Notes: generated from the sequence alone by a model not told the origin. A stretch of DNA of 64,000 bases from Goodfellowiella coeruleoviolacea (GCF_024171785.1 NZ_JAMTCK010000002.1:434001-498000), one strand, 5' to 3'; counted from the first letter of the stretch, positions 8,873 through 17,828 are shown. Numbers and translations are program-made.

Positions 8873-10933
8873 ATGAGCACCCATCCAGAGGTCGTGAAGC
8901 TGCTCGACCGCTGCCACGCGCTGGGTTCCGATCCCCGCAACACCAACTACGCCGGCGGCAACGCCTCGGCCAAGGCCACCGCGACCGACCCGGTGACCGG
9001 CGGTCCGGTCGACCTGATGTGGGTCAAGGGTTCCGGGGGCGACCTGGGCACGCTCACCGAGGCGGGCCTCGCGGTGCTGCGCCTTGACCGGCTGCGCGCC
9101 CTGGTCGAGGTGTACCCGGGCGTGGAGCGCGAGGACGAGATGGTCGCCGCGTTCGACTTCTGCGCGCACGGCAAGGGCGGTGCCGCGCCGTCGATCGACA
9201 CGGCCATGCACGGCCTGGTCGACGCCGCCCACGTCGACCACCTGCACCCGGACGCCGGCATCGCGCTGGCCACCGCCGCCGGCGGCGAGGAACTGACCAG
9301 GCAGTGCTTTGGCGACCGGGTGGCCTGGGTGCCGTGGCGGCGGCCCGGTTTCCAGCTGGGGCTGGACATCGCCGAGATCAAGCGGGCCAACCCGAACGCG
9401 ATCGGTGTGGTGCTCGGCGGCCACGGCATCACCGCCTGGGGCGACACGGCCGAGGAGTGCCAGGCCAACTCGCTGGAGATCATCCGCACCGCCCAGGAGT
9501 TCATCGACAGCCGGGGCACTGCCGAGCCGTTCGGGCCGCTGGTGGCCGACTGGCAGCCGCTGCCCGAGGCGGAGCGCCGCGCCAGGGCCGCCGCGCTTGC
9601 CCCGGTGCTGCGCGGCCTGGCCAGCACGGACCGGCCGCAGGTCGGCCACTACACCGACGCCGAGGTCGTGCTGGACTTCGTGGCCAGGCAGAAGATGCCG
9701 GCGCTGGCCGCGCTGGGCACCTCCTGCCCGGACCACTTCCTGCGCACCAAGGTGCGGCCGATGGTGCTGGACCTGCCGGCCAGCGCGCCGCTGGACGAGG
9801 TGGTGGCGCGGCTGCGCGAGCTGCACGCCGCCTACCGCGAGGACTACCGCGCCTACTACGAGCGCTACGCCACCCCGGACTCGCCGCCCATGCGCGGCGC
9901 CGACCCGGCCGTGGTGCTGGTGCCCGGCGTGGGCATGTTCACCTTCGGCGCGGACAAGCAGACCGCCCGGGTGGCGGCCGAGTTCTACGTCAACGCCATC
10001 AACGTGATGCGCGGCGCCGAGGCGCTGTCGTCCTACCAGCCGATCGAGGAGCGGGAGAAGTTCCGCATCGAGTACTGGGAGCTGGAGGAGGCCAAGCTGC
10101 GCCGGCGGCCCAAGCCCAAGCCGCTGGCCACCCGGGTGGCCCTGGTCACCGGCGCGGGCTCGGGCATCGGCAGGGCCACCGCACTGCGGCTGGCCGCCGA
10201 GGGCGCCTGCGTTGTCGTGGCCGACCTGGACCTGGCCAGGGCCGAACAGGTGGCCAAGGAGATCGCCGAGAGCGCGAAGGCGCTGCACCCGGCCGACGCC
10301 GCGGTCGCGGTCCGCGTCGACGTGGGCGAGACCCAGGCCGTGGCCGACGCGTTCGACCAGGCGTGCCTGGCCTTCGGCGGGGTGGACCTGGTGGTCAACA
10401 ACGCCGGGCTGTCCATTTCCAAGCCGCTGGTGGAGACCACCGACCACGACTGGGACCTCCAGCACCGGGTGATGCCGCGCGGCTCGTTCCTGGTGTCCCG
10501 GCAGGCCGCGCGGGTGCTCATCGCCCAGGGCATGGGCGGTGACATCGTCTACATCGCCAGCAAGAACGGCGTGTTCGCCGGCCCCAACAACGTCGCCTAC
10601 GGCGCGGCCAAGGCCGACCAGGCCCACCAGGTGCGGCTGCTCGCCGCCGAACTGGGCGAGCACGGCATCCGGGTCAACGGCGTCAACCCGGACGGTGTGG
10701 TGCGCGGCTCCGGCATCTTCGCCGGCGGCTGGGGCGCGCAGCGCGCGGCCGTGTACGGGGTGCCCGAGGAGAAGCTCGGCGAGTACTACGCGGGCCGGAC
10801 CCTGTTGAAGCGCGAGGTGCTGCCCGAGCACGTGGCCGCCGCGGTGTTCGTGCTCACCGCGGGCGAGTTGTCCCACACCACCGGCCTGCACATCCCGGTC
10901 GACGCCGGGGTGGCCGCGGCGTTCCTGCGCTGA
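8873..10933 (+). CDS. rhaEW: Bifunctional L-rhamnulose-1-phosphate aldolase / L-lactaldehyde dehydrogenase
   Basis: 686 aa fusion. Residues about 1-400 are a class II aldolase with zinc-ligand-like histidines in HVDHLHPDAGIAL and VVLGGHGITAWG; it splits rhamnulose-1-phosphate into DHAP and L-lactaldehyde. Residues about 420-686 are a short-chain dehydrogenase with TGAGSGIG, NNAG and YGAAK, expected to oxidise lactaldehyde to L-lactate. The same fusion is described as RhaEW in other bacteria. ATG 8873 is chosen; a longer frame from 8720 would translate the 39-bp repeats (PSSHLAAPGDPHR) and is judged spurious. The duplicated GCTGACCGG at the stop (10929, 10946) is a weak instance of stop duplication. 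Confidence 0.94.
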   Translation: MSTHPEVVKLLDRCHALGSDPRNTNYAGGNASAKATATDPVTGGPVDLMWVKGSGGDLGTLTEAGLAVLRLDRLRALVEVYPGVEREDEMVAAFDFCAHGKGGAAPSIDTAMHGLVDAAHVDHLHPDAGIALATAAGGEELTRQCFGDRVAWVPWRRPGFQLGLDIAEIKRANPNAIGVVLGGHGITAWGDTAEECQANSLEIIRTAQEFIDSRGTAEPFGPLVADWQPLPEAERRARAAALAPVLRGLASTDRPQVGHYTDAEVVLDFVARQKMPALAALGTSCPDHFLRTKVRPMVLDLPASAPLDEVVARLRELHAAYREDYRAYYERYATPDSPPMRGADPAVVLVPGVGMFTFGADKQTARVAAEFYVNAINVMRGAEALSSYQPIEEREKFRIEYWELEEAKLRRRPKPKPLATRVALVTGAGSGIGRATALRLAAEGACVVVADLDLARAEQVAKEIAESAKALHPADAAVAVRVDVGETQAVADAFDQACLAFGGVDLVVNNAGLSISKPLVETTDHDWDLQHRVMPRGSFLVSRQAARVLIAQGMGGDIVYIASKNGVFAGPNNVAYGAAKADQAHQVRLLAAELGEHGIRVNGVNPDGVVRGSGIFAGGWGAQRAAVYGVPEEKLGEYYAGRTLLKREVLPEHVAAAVFVLTAGELSHTTGLHIPVDAGVAAAFLR

Positions 10934-11055
10934 CCGGTGCCGCGGGCTGACCGGGGTTGTCGGCGAGCAACAGGCGCGTGGGAGGACGCGCGGCAAGGCG
11001 ATCGCTGCCCTGAACGACCAAGGAGACATCCGAACTCCGAATCGGGAGGTCCGAG

Positions 11056-11271
11056 GTGACTACGACCGTCGATGAGCGCCAGATCCTTGATGAGCAGGAG
11101 GTGCGGCTGTTGTCCCTGCTGGCCGACGGCCTGCCGGTGGACTCGGTGGCCCGCCGCCTGCAGCTGTCCTCGCGCACGGTCCGGCGGCGCACCCGGGCCA
11201 TCTGCGACCAGCTGGGCGTGCGCGCGCCGGTGCAGGCGATCGTCTGGGCCGCGCGCCGCGGCCTGCTGTGA
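11056..11271 (+). CDS. Stand-alone LuxR-type HTH protein in the rhamnose operon
   Basis: 71 aa. Almost the whole protein is a LuxR/NarL-like DNA-binding domain (EVRLLSLLADGLPVDSVARR, then LQLSSRTVRRRTRAICDQLG). There is no receiver, ligand or multimerisation domain. The GTG start at 11056 has GGGAGG 7-8 nt upstream. It lies between rhaEW and rhaB on the same strand, so it is probably co-transcribed. The dimer-forming helix of full LuxR proteins is short or absent. It could tune the operon or act elsewhere; target unknown. Confidence 0.8.
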   Translation: MTTTVDERQILDEQEVRLLSLLADGLPVDSVARRLQLSSRTVRRRTRAICDQLGVRAPVQAIVWAARRGLL

Positions 11272-11311
11272 GGCCGTGCCACCCGCAACGAGTTGAACGG
11301 AGAGACACGGA

Positions 11312-12790
11312 GTGGACTCGTCGATCGCGGTCGCCGCGGTGGACCTGGGCGCGTCCAGCGGCCGGGTGGTGCTCGGCCGGGTCGGCCCGGACCGGCTGGA
11401 GCTGACCGAGGCGCACCGGTTCCCCAACGGTCCGGTGCCGGTGCGCGGCACGCTGCACTGGGACGTGCTGGGGCTGTACCGGGGCGTGCTGGAGGGCCTG
11501 CGCGCCGCCGGCCCGGTGGCCAGCATCGGCATTGACACCTGGGCGGTGGACTACGGGCTGCTCGACGAGTCGGGAACGCTGCTGGGCAACCCGGTCTGCT
11601 ACCGCGACGCGCGCACCGACGGCGTGCTGGAGCGGGTGCTGGACCGGGTTGCCGGCCCGGAGCTGTACCAGGCGACCGGGTTGCAGCTGTTGCCCATCAA
11701 CACGCTGATCCAGCTGGTGGCCGAGCAGGACGGGCCGCACCTGGGCCGGGCCCGCCACCTGCTGCCCATCCCGGACCTGCTGTCCTACTGGCTGACCGGG
11801 GTGCTGGGGGTGGAGCGCACCAACGCGTCCACCACCCAGCTCCTCGACGTCCACACCGGACAGTGGGCGCACCAGCTGATGCGCCGGTTCGACATCGACC
11901 CGGCGCTGTTCGGGCCGCTGCGCGACCCCGGTGACGCGGCCGGCGAGGTGACCGACCGGGTCGGCGAGCAGACCGGTCTGGCCGCCGGTACCCCGGTCAC
12001 CGCGGTCGGCTCGCACGACACCGCCTCCGCCGTGGTGGGCGTGCCCGCCGACGGCGCGGACTTCGGTTACATCTCCTGCGGGACCTGGTCACTGGTGGGG
12101 GTGGAACTGCCCGAGCCGGTGCTCAGCGAACCGAGCCGGCTGGCCAACTTCACCAACGAGCGCGGCGTGGACAACACCATCCGCTACCTGCGCAACGTGA
12201 TGGGCCTGTGGCTGGTGCAGGAGTCGCTGCGCACCTGGCGGCTGGCCGGTCGGCCGGTGGACCTGGCCGAGGTGACCAGGGCGGCGGCCGAGGTGCCCGG
12301 GCTGCGCAGCGTGATCGACCCCGACGACGCGGTGTTCCTGCCGCCCGGCGACATGCCCGCCCGCATCGCCGAGGTGTGCCGGCGCACCGGCCAGCCCGTC
12401 CCCGAGCAGCCGGCCGAGGTGGTCCGCTGCGTGCTGGACAGCCTGGCCCTGGCCTACCAGCGGGCGCTGCGCGACGCCCAGCGGCTGTCCGGCCGGAAGA
12501 TCAGCGTGGTGCACCTGGTGGGCGGCGGCGCGCGCAACGAACTGCTCTGCCAGCTCACCGCCGACGCGTGCGGCCTGCCCGTGCTGGCCGGCCCGGTGGA
12601 GGCCACCGCCATCGGCAACGTCCTGGTCCAGGCCAGGGCGGCCGGGGTGCTGCGCGGTGGCCTGGACCAGTTGCGCGAGCTGGTCCGCCGCACCCACGCG
12701 CTGCCCCGCTACGAGCCCACCGGCGACCCCGACGCCTGGCGGCGCGCGGCCGAGCGGCTGGTGTCCGACTCGGACGTGGCCGCGTCCTGA
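11312..12790 (+). CDS. rhaB: Rhamnulokinase
   Basis: 492 aa FGGY-family kinase that phosphorylates L-rhamnulose to rhamnulose-1-phosphate with ATP. N-terminal AVDLGASSGRVVLG is the RhaB nucleotide/phosphate loop. TWAVDYGLLD, VGSHDTASAVVG, GTWSLVGVELP and the VHLVGGGARNELLCQLTAD block follow the RhaB pattern in order. GTG 11312 follows GGAGAGACACGGA. Last gene of the operon; its 3' end overlaps by 82 nt with the convergent flavin reductase-like gene. Confidence 0.95.
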   Translation: MDSSIAVAAVDLGASSGRVVLGRVGPDRLELTEAHRFPNGPVPVRGTLHWDVLGLYRGVLEGLRAAGPVASIGIDTWAVDYGLLDESGTLLGNPVCYRDARTDGVLERVLDRVAGPELYQATGLQLLPINTLIQLVAEQDGPHLGRARHLLPIPDLLSYWLTGVLGVERTNASTTQLLDVHTGQWAHQLMRRFDIDPALFGPLRDPGDAAGEVTDRVGEQTGLAAGTPVTAVGSHDTASAVVGVPADGADFGYISCGTWSLVGVELPEPVLSEPSRLANFTNERGVDNTIRYLRNVMGLWLVQESLRTWRLAGRPVDLAEVTRAAAEVPGLRSVIDPDDAVFLPPGDMPARIAEVCRRTGQPVPEQPAEVVRCVLDSLALAYQRALRDAQRLSGRKISVVHLVGGGARNELLCQLTADACGLPVLAGPVEATAIGNVLVQARAAGVLRGGLDQLRELVRRTHALPRYEPTGDPDAWRRAAERLVSDSDVAAS

Positions 12791-13527
12791 ACCGAGGGGC
12801 CGTCGTCGCGGTTCCTGGCGGGGACAGTGCGGGCGCGGTCGATGTCCGGGCCGCGGTAGAGGTGTTCGGGGATCCGGGCCAGCGTCGAGGGGTGCACCTG
12901 CGGGCCGAGCCCGTAGAACTTCTGGAAGCTCATGATCAGCGGGCGCCAGGCGTCCGGGTCGATGTGGTCCTCGGTGCCGGCCAGCCGCACGTCCTCGTGC
13001 ACGAACACCCGCTGCACGCGGACCTCGACCGCGACGATCCCGCCGCGCTGGCTCTCGTCATCCTCCGCGATCGGGTGCACGGCCTCGACCACGACCTCCA
13101 TCGCCACCGGGCACTCGGCCACCCGAGGCGGCGTCACCGTCTCCGAGGGCACCGGGGTCAGCCCGGCGCGACCGAACTTGTCGGCGACGTGGAAGTAGCC
13201 GCGTCGCAGCTTGCCCGGCGGCACCGGGTCGGAACCGGTGGTCAGCGCGAGCCGGTCCACCGCCGGGGCCAGCGCGTCCGAGGGCAGGTTGAGCACGCCT
13301 TCGCCGGTGCGCAGCAGGTTTTGGGTGGTGTGCGACTTCGCGGAGATGCCGAGCACGGCCCGCCAACCGAGCCAGAACACCGAGGAGATCGGAGCCAGGT
13401 TCGCCGTGCCGTCCTCGTTCTCGCTGGAGATGAGCACGACCGGCGTACCGAAGTACAGGATGCCGGGCTCGATGGCCCGGTGTGCCGGGGACTGGGTGTT
13501 CACACCTGGAAGTGTGGGAGTCCACAC
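12709..13527 (-). CDS. Flavin reductase-like domain protein (split-barrel FMN-binding)
   Basis: 272 aa. The central part (about 20-190) looks like the flavin reductase-like (DIM6/NTAB) split barrel, with ILYFGTPVVLISSENEDGT, NLAPISSVFWLGWRAVLGI and a NLLRTGEGVLNLPSD block that usually contacts FMN. Members act as flavin reductases or FMN proteins of unknown substrate. The C-terminal 30 residues are low complexity and are encoded opposite the rhaB 3' end. GTG 13503 (VNTQSPAHRAIE) is an equally good start. Function beyond FMN binding cannot be stated. Confidence 0.8.
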   Translation of the reverse strand: MWTPTLPGVNTQSPAHRAIEPGILYFGTPVVLISSENEDGTANLAPISSVFWLGWRAVLGISAKSHTTQNLLRTGEGVLNLPSDALAPAVDRLALTTGSDPVPPGKLRRGYFHVADKFGRAGLTPVPSETVTPPRVAECPVAMEVVVEAVHPIAEDDESQRGGIVAVEVRVQRVFVHEDVRLAGTEDHIDPDAWRPLIMSFQKFYGLGPQVHPSTLARIPEHLYRGPDIDRARTVPARNRDDGPSVQDAATSESDTSRSAARRQASGSPVGS

Positions 13528-13613
13528 CGGACGTTCGCTGGCGGGAATCGGCCGTCGAGATCACGCCGGGCAGGGGCGTGACCCGGCACGGGCGCGGCCG
13601 CGTCCTGAACCGC

Positions 13614-14168
13614 TCACCCGATCGACCGGACCTCGCCGGTCCACGTGTCAACGCCGACCTGCTCGCCGTCCCCGAACTCGAAGACGTACCACGGGTCGTC
13701 GACGACGAAACCGGCTGGACGCCGCAGCACCACCGCGCGGTAGGGCGCCCGGTAGCCGGCGTCGGTGAGCAGGGCGTCGGCCACGCCCGGCTCCATGACG
13801 ACCGGCAACGCCAGTGCCGCGTCACCGGCCGCGGGTTCGCGCACCACCTTCAGCAGCCCGATCAGGCCGTCCAGGTTGGCCTCCGCCCGGATCGTGGCCG
13901 GCTCGCCGCCCACCTGGGCCCGGTAGGCGAAGTGCCAGGACCCGACCGAGTCGACGGCGCCGGCCGGCGTGTCCGCCCACGCCCGGGTCCACACGGCGTC
14001 CGGGTGGTCGTACTGGACGGTGGCGGTGACGATCTCGGCCAGCTTGCCGAACGTGAACACCCCCCGGGGCTGTTCACCGCTCGCGGCGGCCTGACCGGGC
14101 GCGGGCACGGTGATCAGCATGGCGACGACGGCGATCAGCCGGAGCATCCTGGACAACATGGTGGCCAT
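13614..14168 (-). CDS. Small secreted protein of unknown function
   Basis: 184 aa. ATG 14168 follows GAAAGGA and gives a signal peptide (MATMLSRMLRLIAVVAMLIT, cleavage probably near AASG at about 27-31). The mature part has no cysteine pairs or motif I recognise. It contains GVFTFGKLAEIVTATVQYD and ends with EFGDGEQVGVDTWTGEV. The fold may be a small all-beta or NTF2-like domain but I cannot support a family. It lies upstream of, and co-directional with, the flavin reductase-like gene (86-bp gap). Confidence 0.75.
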   Translation of the reverse strand: MATMLSRMLRLIAVVAMLITVPAPGQAAASGEQPRGVFTFGKLAEIVTATVQYDHPDAVWTRAWADTPAGAVDSVGSWHFAYRAQVGGEPATIRAEANLDGLIGLLKVVREPAAGDAALALPVVMEPGVADALLTDAGYRAPYRAVVLRRPAGFVVDDPWYVFEFGDGEQVGVDTWTGEVRSIG

Positions 14169-14431
14169 CCGGTCCTTTCCCAGTGCGGTGCTCGGTTGCG
14201 AGGTGATCCACTGTGGACCGCGAGACGGCGCCCACCCGGCCAGGACACGCGCGGCGCGCCGATCATTCGCCGGTTCCGGGGGAGTGGTCAGCCGTTGGTG
14301 GTGCGGCCGGGGCAGTCCTCGCGCGTGACCCGCACCAGGTGGTCGGGCGTGGCGCGGCCGGTCGCCTCGGGGGAGGCGGGTGGGTCGGAGCGCGCTGACA
14401 CTGACCCGTTCGGGTGAACTAACCTGGGGCC

Positions 14432-15835
14432 GTGACGGACAACCAGACCGTGCGAGCCCTGCTGGCCGACCTGCCGGCCGGGGTCGTGGTGACCGACCCG
14501 GACGTGATCGAGCGGTACGCGCACGACGACGCGGAGTGGGCGCCCTACGAGCTGCCCGCCGCACTGGTCCGGCCCACCACGGTGGAGCAGGTGCGCGCGG
14601 TGGTGGCCCGCTGCGCCGAGTTCGGCACCCCGATCGTGCCGCGCGGTTCCGGCACCGGGCTGTCCGGCGGCGCCAACGCGCTGGCCGGCAGCGTGGTGCT
14701 GAGCACCGAGGCGATGAACGCCATCGTGGAGATCAACCCGCAGGAGCACCTGGCCGTGGTGCAGCCCGGGGTGATCAACGAGGACCTGCGCAAGGCCGCC
14801 GCCGAACACGGCCTGTGGTACCCGCCGGACCCGGCGAGCGCGCCCTGGTCCAGCCTCGGCGGCAACGTGGCCACCAACGCGGGTGGGCTGTGCTGCGTCA
14901 AGTACGGCGTGACCCGCGACTACGTGCTCGGTCTGCAGGTGGTGATGGGGCGCGGCGAGGTGGTCCGGCTCGGTCGGCGCACCGCCAAGGGCGTGGCCGG
15001 CTACGACCTGTGCGGCCTGCTGGTGGGCTCCGAGGGCACGCTGGGCGTGATCACCGAGATCACCCTGCGGCTGCGGCCGGCCCGCCAGGGCGCCGAGCAC
15101 ACCGTGGTCGGTTACTTCGACTCGCTGCCCGCCGCCGGCCGGGCCGTGGCCGCGGTCACCGAGGCGGGCATCGTGCCCTCGGCGCTGGAGCTGATCGACC
15201 GACACTGCCTGACCGCGGTCGACCAGTGGAAGAACATGGGCCTCAGCGACGAGGCCGACGTGCTGCTGCTCGGCCGCTCCGACCTGCCGGGCGAGGCCGG
15301 TGAGCAGGAGGCCGAGGCCATGCTGCGCTGCTTCGAGGCCGGTGGTGCCACCTGGAGCGCGCGGTCCACCGACCCGGTCGAGGCCGAGGCGCTGTTCTCG
15401 GCGCGGCGGCTGGCCTACCCCGCGCTGGAACGCCTCGGCCCGGTGCTCACCGAGGACGTGTGCGTGCCACGCGCCCGGGTGGCCGACATGCTGGCCAAGA
15501 TCGACGCCACGGCCAGGGAACACGACGTGCACATCGCCAACATCGCCCACGCCGGCGACGGCAACCTGCACCCGCTGATCATCACGCCGGTCGGTGACGA
15601 CGCCGCGCGGCTGCGCGCCCAGCGGGCCTTCGAGTCCATCGTGGACGACGCGATCGCGATGGGCGGCACGGTCACCGGCGAGCACGGGGTGGGCCTGCTC
15701 AAGCGGCGCGGCCTGCACCGGGAACTCGACCCGGCGGTGGTGGCCATGCACCACGCGGTCAAGAACGCCCTGGACCCGCTGGGCATCTTCAACCCGGGCA
15801 AGGTCTTCGGTGATCCCGCCGAACCAGCGCACTGA
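14432..15835 (+). CDS. FAD-linked 2-hydroxyacid oxidase/dehydrogenase (GlcD type)
   Basis: 467 aa. VAO-type FAD-binding N-terminal domain (VRPTTVEQVRAVVARC, then TPIVPRGSGTGLSGGANAL near 65-83, and a GGNVATNAGGLCCVKYGVTR block near 144-163) plus the FAD-oxidase C-terminal domain ending in TGEHGVGLLKRRGL and FNPGKVF. This is the pattern of glycolate oxidase GlcD and FAD-linked D-lactate dehydrogenase. Product would be a 2-oxoacid. Since rhamnose breakdown yields lactate, a role in lactate oxidation is possible, but GlcD-type enzymes prefer D-isomers and RhaEW yields L-lactate, so this link is weak. Confidence 0.88.
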   Translation: MTDNQTVRALLADLPAGVVVTDPDVIERYAHDDAEWAPYELPAALVRPTTVEQVRAVVARCAEFGTPIVPRGSGTGLSGGANALAGSVVLSTEAMNAIVEINPQEHLAVVQPGVINEDLRKAAAEHGLWYPPDPASAPWSSLGGNVATNAGGLCCVKYGVTRDYVLGLQVVMGRGEVVRLGRRTAKGVAGYDLCGLLVGSEGTLGVITEITLRLRPARQGAEHTVVGYFDSLPAAGRAVAAVTEAGIVPSALELIDRHCLTAVDQWKNMGLSDEADVLLLGRSDLPGEAGEQEAEAMLRCFEAGGATWSARSTDPVEAEALFSARRLAYPALERLGPVLTEDVCVPRARVADMLAKIDATAREHDVHIANIAHAGDGNLHPLIITPVGDDAARLRAQRAFESIVDDAIAMGGTVTGEHGVGLLKRRGLHRELDPAVVAMHHAVKNALDPLGIFNPGKVFGDPAEPAH

Positions 15836-15860
15836 CCAGCTCGCCGCACACCGCTGCGCC

Positions 15861-15878
15861 GTTTTCGGTAACGAAAAC
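15861..15878. promoter_or_regulatory. Inverted repeat upstream of the membrane/pentapeptide gene pair
   Basis: GTTTTCG-GTAA-CGAAAAC, perfect 7-bp arms around a 4-nt loop, 26 bp after the GlcD stop and 48 bp before the next start. It could be a short terminator hairpin or an operator for the downstream pair. Confidence 0.4.
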
Positions 15879-15925
15879 CGGCGAACGGCTGCGCGCGAAG
15901 CACATTCGTCGCTACCGTCGGTGAT

Positions 15926-16345
15926 ATGACAGGGCTGGAATACGCAGCCTGGGGATTGTTCGGCGGCTTTGCCGTCGAGGGGCTGGAATTCAGTACCGCG
16001 ATTCGACGAAACAAGGGATGGCCCTGGCAGAACGACAACGGGATCGGTCCGCTGCCGCTGTTGATCTCGGTGATCATCCGGCTGGGCATCGGGTCGGGGC
16101 TGGCCACGGCGGCGGGCCTGAGCGATCAGGTCAGCGGCCCGTTCGGCGCGCTGGCGGTCGGCATCGCCGCCCCGCTGCTGGTCGAACAACTGGCCAGGCA
16201 GATCCCGCTGAACCCGACCCCACCACCGGAAACCCCACCGACCGGTCAGCCGCCGGCCGCGCCGGCAGAACCGCCAATGCCGGTTGAGCCCGCTGCCGGC
16301 GCGGATTCCCGCATGGCCGCCACGGGTGGTGACCATGCGTCGTGA
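15926..16345 (+). CDS. Small membrane protein coupled to a pentapeptide-repeat protein
   Basis: 139 aa, no family assigned with certainty. Hydrophobic stretches near residues 3-20 (GLEYAAWGLFGGFAVEGLEF), 43-65 (PLPLLISVIIRLGIGSGLA) and 70-90 alternate with a basic segment (IRRNKGWPWQND). The last 45 residues are Pro/Ala-rich and cytosolic-looking. It overlaps the pentapeptide-repeat gene by 11 nt, so the two are translationally coupled and likely act together at the membrane. A conflict/defence or signalling role is only a hypothesis. Confidence 0.75.
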   Translation: MTGLEYAAWGLFGGFAVEGLEFSTAIRRNKGWPWQNDNGIGPLPLLISVIIRLGIGSGLATAAGLSDQVSGPFGALAVGIAAPLLVEQLARQIPLNPTPPPETPPTGQPPAAPAEPPMPVEPAAGADSRMAATGGDHAS

Positions 16346-17363
16346 CAGCTTCGCGGGTCGCCTGGTGGCCGCTCTCGCCAGGCAGAGCCCGCCCTTTGCC
16401 GAGCCCGGCCGGTGCCGCACCACCGGGTGGCGCGCCCTGACCGCGGCCCTGGCCAGGCAGCCGGAACCGGTGACCCCGCTGCGGGCGTCGGCTGACCGTC
16501 CGGCCAGGGGCGCGGTCGCGGCCGCCCCCGTTCCGGTGTTCCAGGGGCCGCTCATGGCGGGGCCGGTGGTCCAGCCCGGACAGCCGGCCGCCGCCGGTCC
16601 GGCCGCCCCCGGCTGGGGCGAGAACAGCGCTGACCAGGACGACGGGGAGTCGCTGGACGACGCCGACGTGCTCGACGTCAACCTCGAAGGCGCGAACCTG
16701 CGGGGGGCGAGCCTGGCGGGCCGGGTCTTCTTCTTCGCGGCGCTGTTCGGCGCTGACCTGTCCTCGGCTGACCTGCGCCAGGCACACCTGGCCGGGTCGG
16801 ACCTGTCCCGGGCTGACCTGTCGCACGCCGGCCTCGCGGCCGCCAACCTCGCCGGCGCGAAGCTGTTCGCCGCCCGGCTGAGCGAGGCGGACCTGTCCGC
16901 GGCCAACCTGTCCTACGTCAACCTCGCCAGCGCCATTCTCACCAGGGCGGTGTTGGCCGACGCGTACCTGTCCGGGGCCTATCTCGTCGCCGCCGACCTG
17001 TCGTCCGCCACGCTCAGCCGGGCCAGCGCGTTCGGGGCGGTGCTGGTGCGCGCGAACCTGACCAGGGCGGACCTCGGCGCGGCGAACCTGACCGGGGCCG
17101 ACCTGACCGACGCGGACCTGACCGGGGCCGATCTGGCCGGCGCGGACCTGACCAGGGCGAACCTGCGCGGGGCGAACCTGACGGGCGTGCGCGCGCTGGA
17201 CACCGCCCAACTGGCCGGGGCGCGGTGGTCGGTGGCCACGCGGTGGCCGCCCGAACTGGCCGAGCGGGTTCGACGCGCATCCGAAGCGCGCGGCCCGGGG
17301 GAGTTCGTCATCGTGTCCGTCGGCAGCGACGAACCCGCAGCGCAACTGCCGGTCGGGTCCTGA
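16335..17363 (+). CDS. Pentapeptide-repeat protein
   Basis: 342 aa. An Ala/Pro-rich N-terminal about 100 residues is followed by about 180 residues (roughly 107-290) of A(D/N)LxxAxL pentapeptide repeats, e.g. ANLTGADLTDADLTGADLAG, forming a right-handed quadrilateral beta-helix. After the helix is WSVATRWPPELAERVRRASE, a tail seen after the repeats in many actinobacterial members. Start ATG 16335 (or GTG 16329) overlaps the membrane-protein gene. Such helices are usually protein-interaction or DNA-mimic platforms. No enzymatic domain is visible. Confidence 0.85.
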   Translation: MRRDSFAGRLVAALARQSPPFAEPGRCRTTGWRALTAALARQPEPVTPLRASADRPARGAVAAAPVPVFQGPLMAGPVVQPGQPAAAGPAAPGWGENSADQDDGESLDDADVLDVNLEGANLRGASLAGRVFFFAALFGADLSSADLRQAHLAGSDLSRADLSHAGLAAANLAGAKLFAARLSEADLSAANLSYVNLASAILTRAVLADAYLSGAYLVAADLSSATLSRASAFGAVLVRANLTRADLGAANLTGADLTDADLTGADLAGADLTRANLRGANLTGVRALDTAQLAGARWSVATRWPPELAERVRRASEARGPGEFVIVSVGSDEPAAQLPVGS

Positions 17364-17375
17364 ACGCGGTCCGGC

Positions 17376-17828
17376 TCAGAAGTACAGCCGGGAGACCGCC
17401 TCGGCCACGCAGACCGGCTTGGCCACGCCCTCGGCCTCGATGGTCACCCGACCGACCACCTGCACACCGCCCTCGACCTCGTGCACGTCCTGCAGGGTGA
17501 CCGAGGCGCGGACGCGCGTGCCCACCGGCACCGGGGCGGGGAAGCGCACCTTGTTCAGGCCGTAGTTGACGCCCATCCGCACCCCGCTGACCTGGTAGAC
17601 CTCGCTGACCAGGACCGGCAGCAGGGACAGCGTGAGGTAGCCGTGCGCGATGGTCTGCTTGAACGGCCCGGCCTTGGCCCGTTCGACGTCGACGTGGATC
17701 CACTGGTGGTCGCCGGTGGCGTCGGCGAAGGTGTTGACCTGGTCCTGGTCGATGCGGTGCCACTGGCTGTGGCCGAGTTCGCGGCCCACGGCGGCGGTCA
17801 GTTCGGCGGGTGAGGTGAAGGTCTGCAT
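17376..17828 (-). CDS. MaoC-like (R)-enoyl-CoA hydratase
   Basis: 150 aa hot-dog-fold protein. The hydratase-2 signature is intact: FADATGDHQWIHVD supplies the catalytic Asp/His, followed by AKAGPFKQTIAHGYLTLSLL. It hydrates trans-2-enoyl-CoA to (R)-3-hydroxyacyl-CoA. ATG 17828 gives MQTFTSPAEL, the usual start; longer frames add an unrelated tail. It is divergent from a FabG-type reductase and two acyl-CoA dehydrogenases, together covering desaturation, hydration and oxidation steps of acyl-CoA breakdown. Confidence 0.9.
   Translation of the reverse strand: MQTFTSPAELTAAVGRELGHSQWHRIDQDQVNTFADATGDHQWIHVDVERAKAGPFKQTIAHGYLTLSLLPVLVSEVYQVSGVRMGVNYGLNKVRFPAPVPVGTRVRASVTLQDVHEVEGGVQVVGRVTIEAEGVAKPVCVAEAVSRLYF

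Noticed and set aside
7415-11029. A 1204-codon antisense frame over rhaI and rhaEW
   Set aside because: Low-complexity translation with no motif; the opposite strand holds well-supported enzymes.
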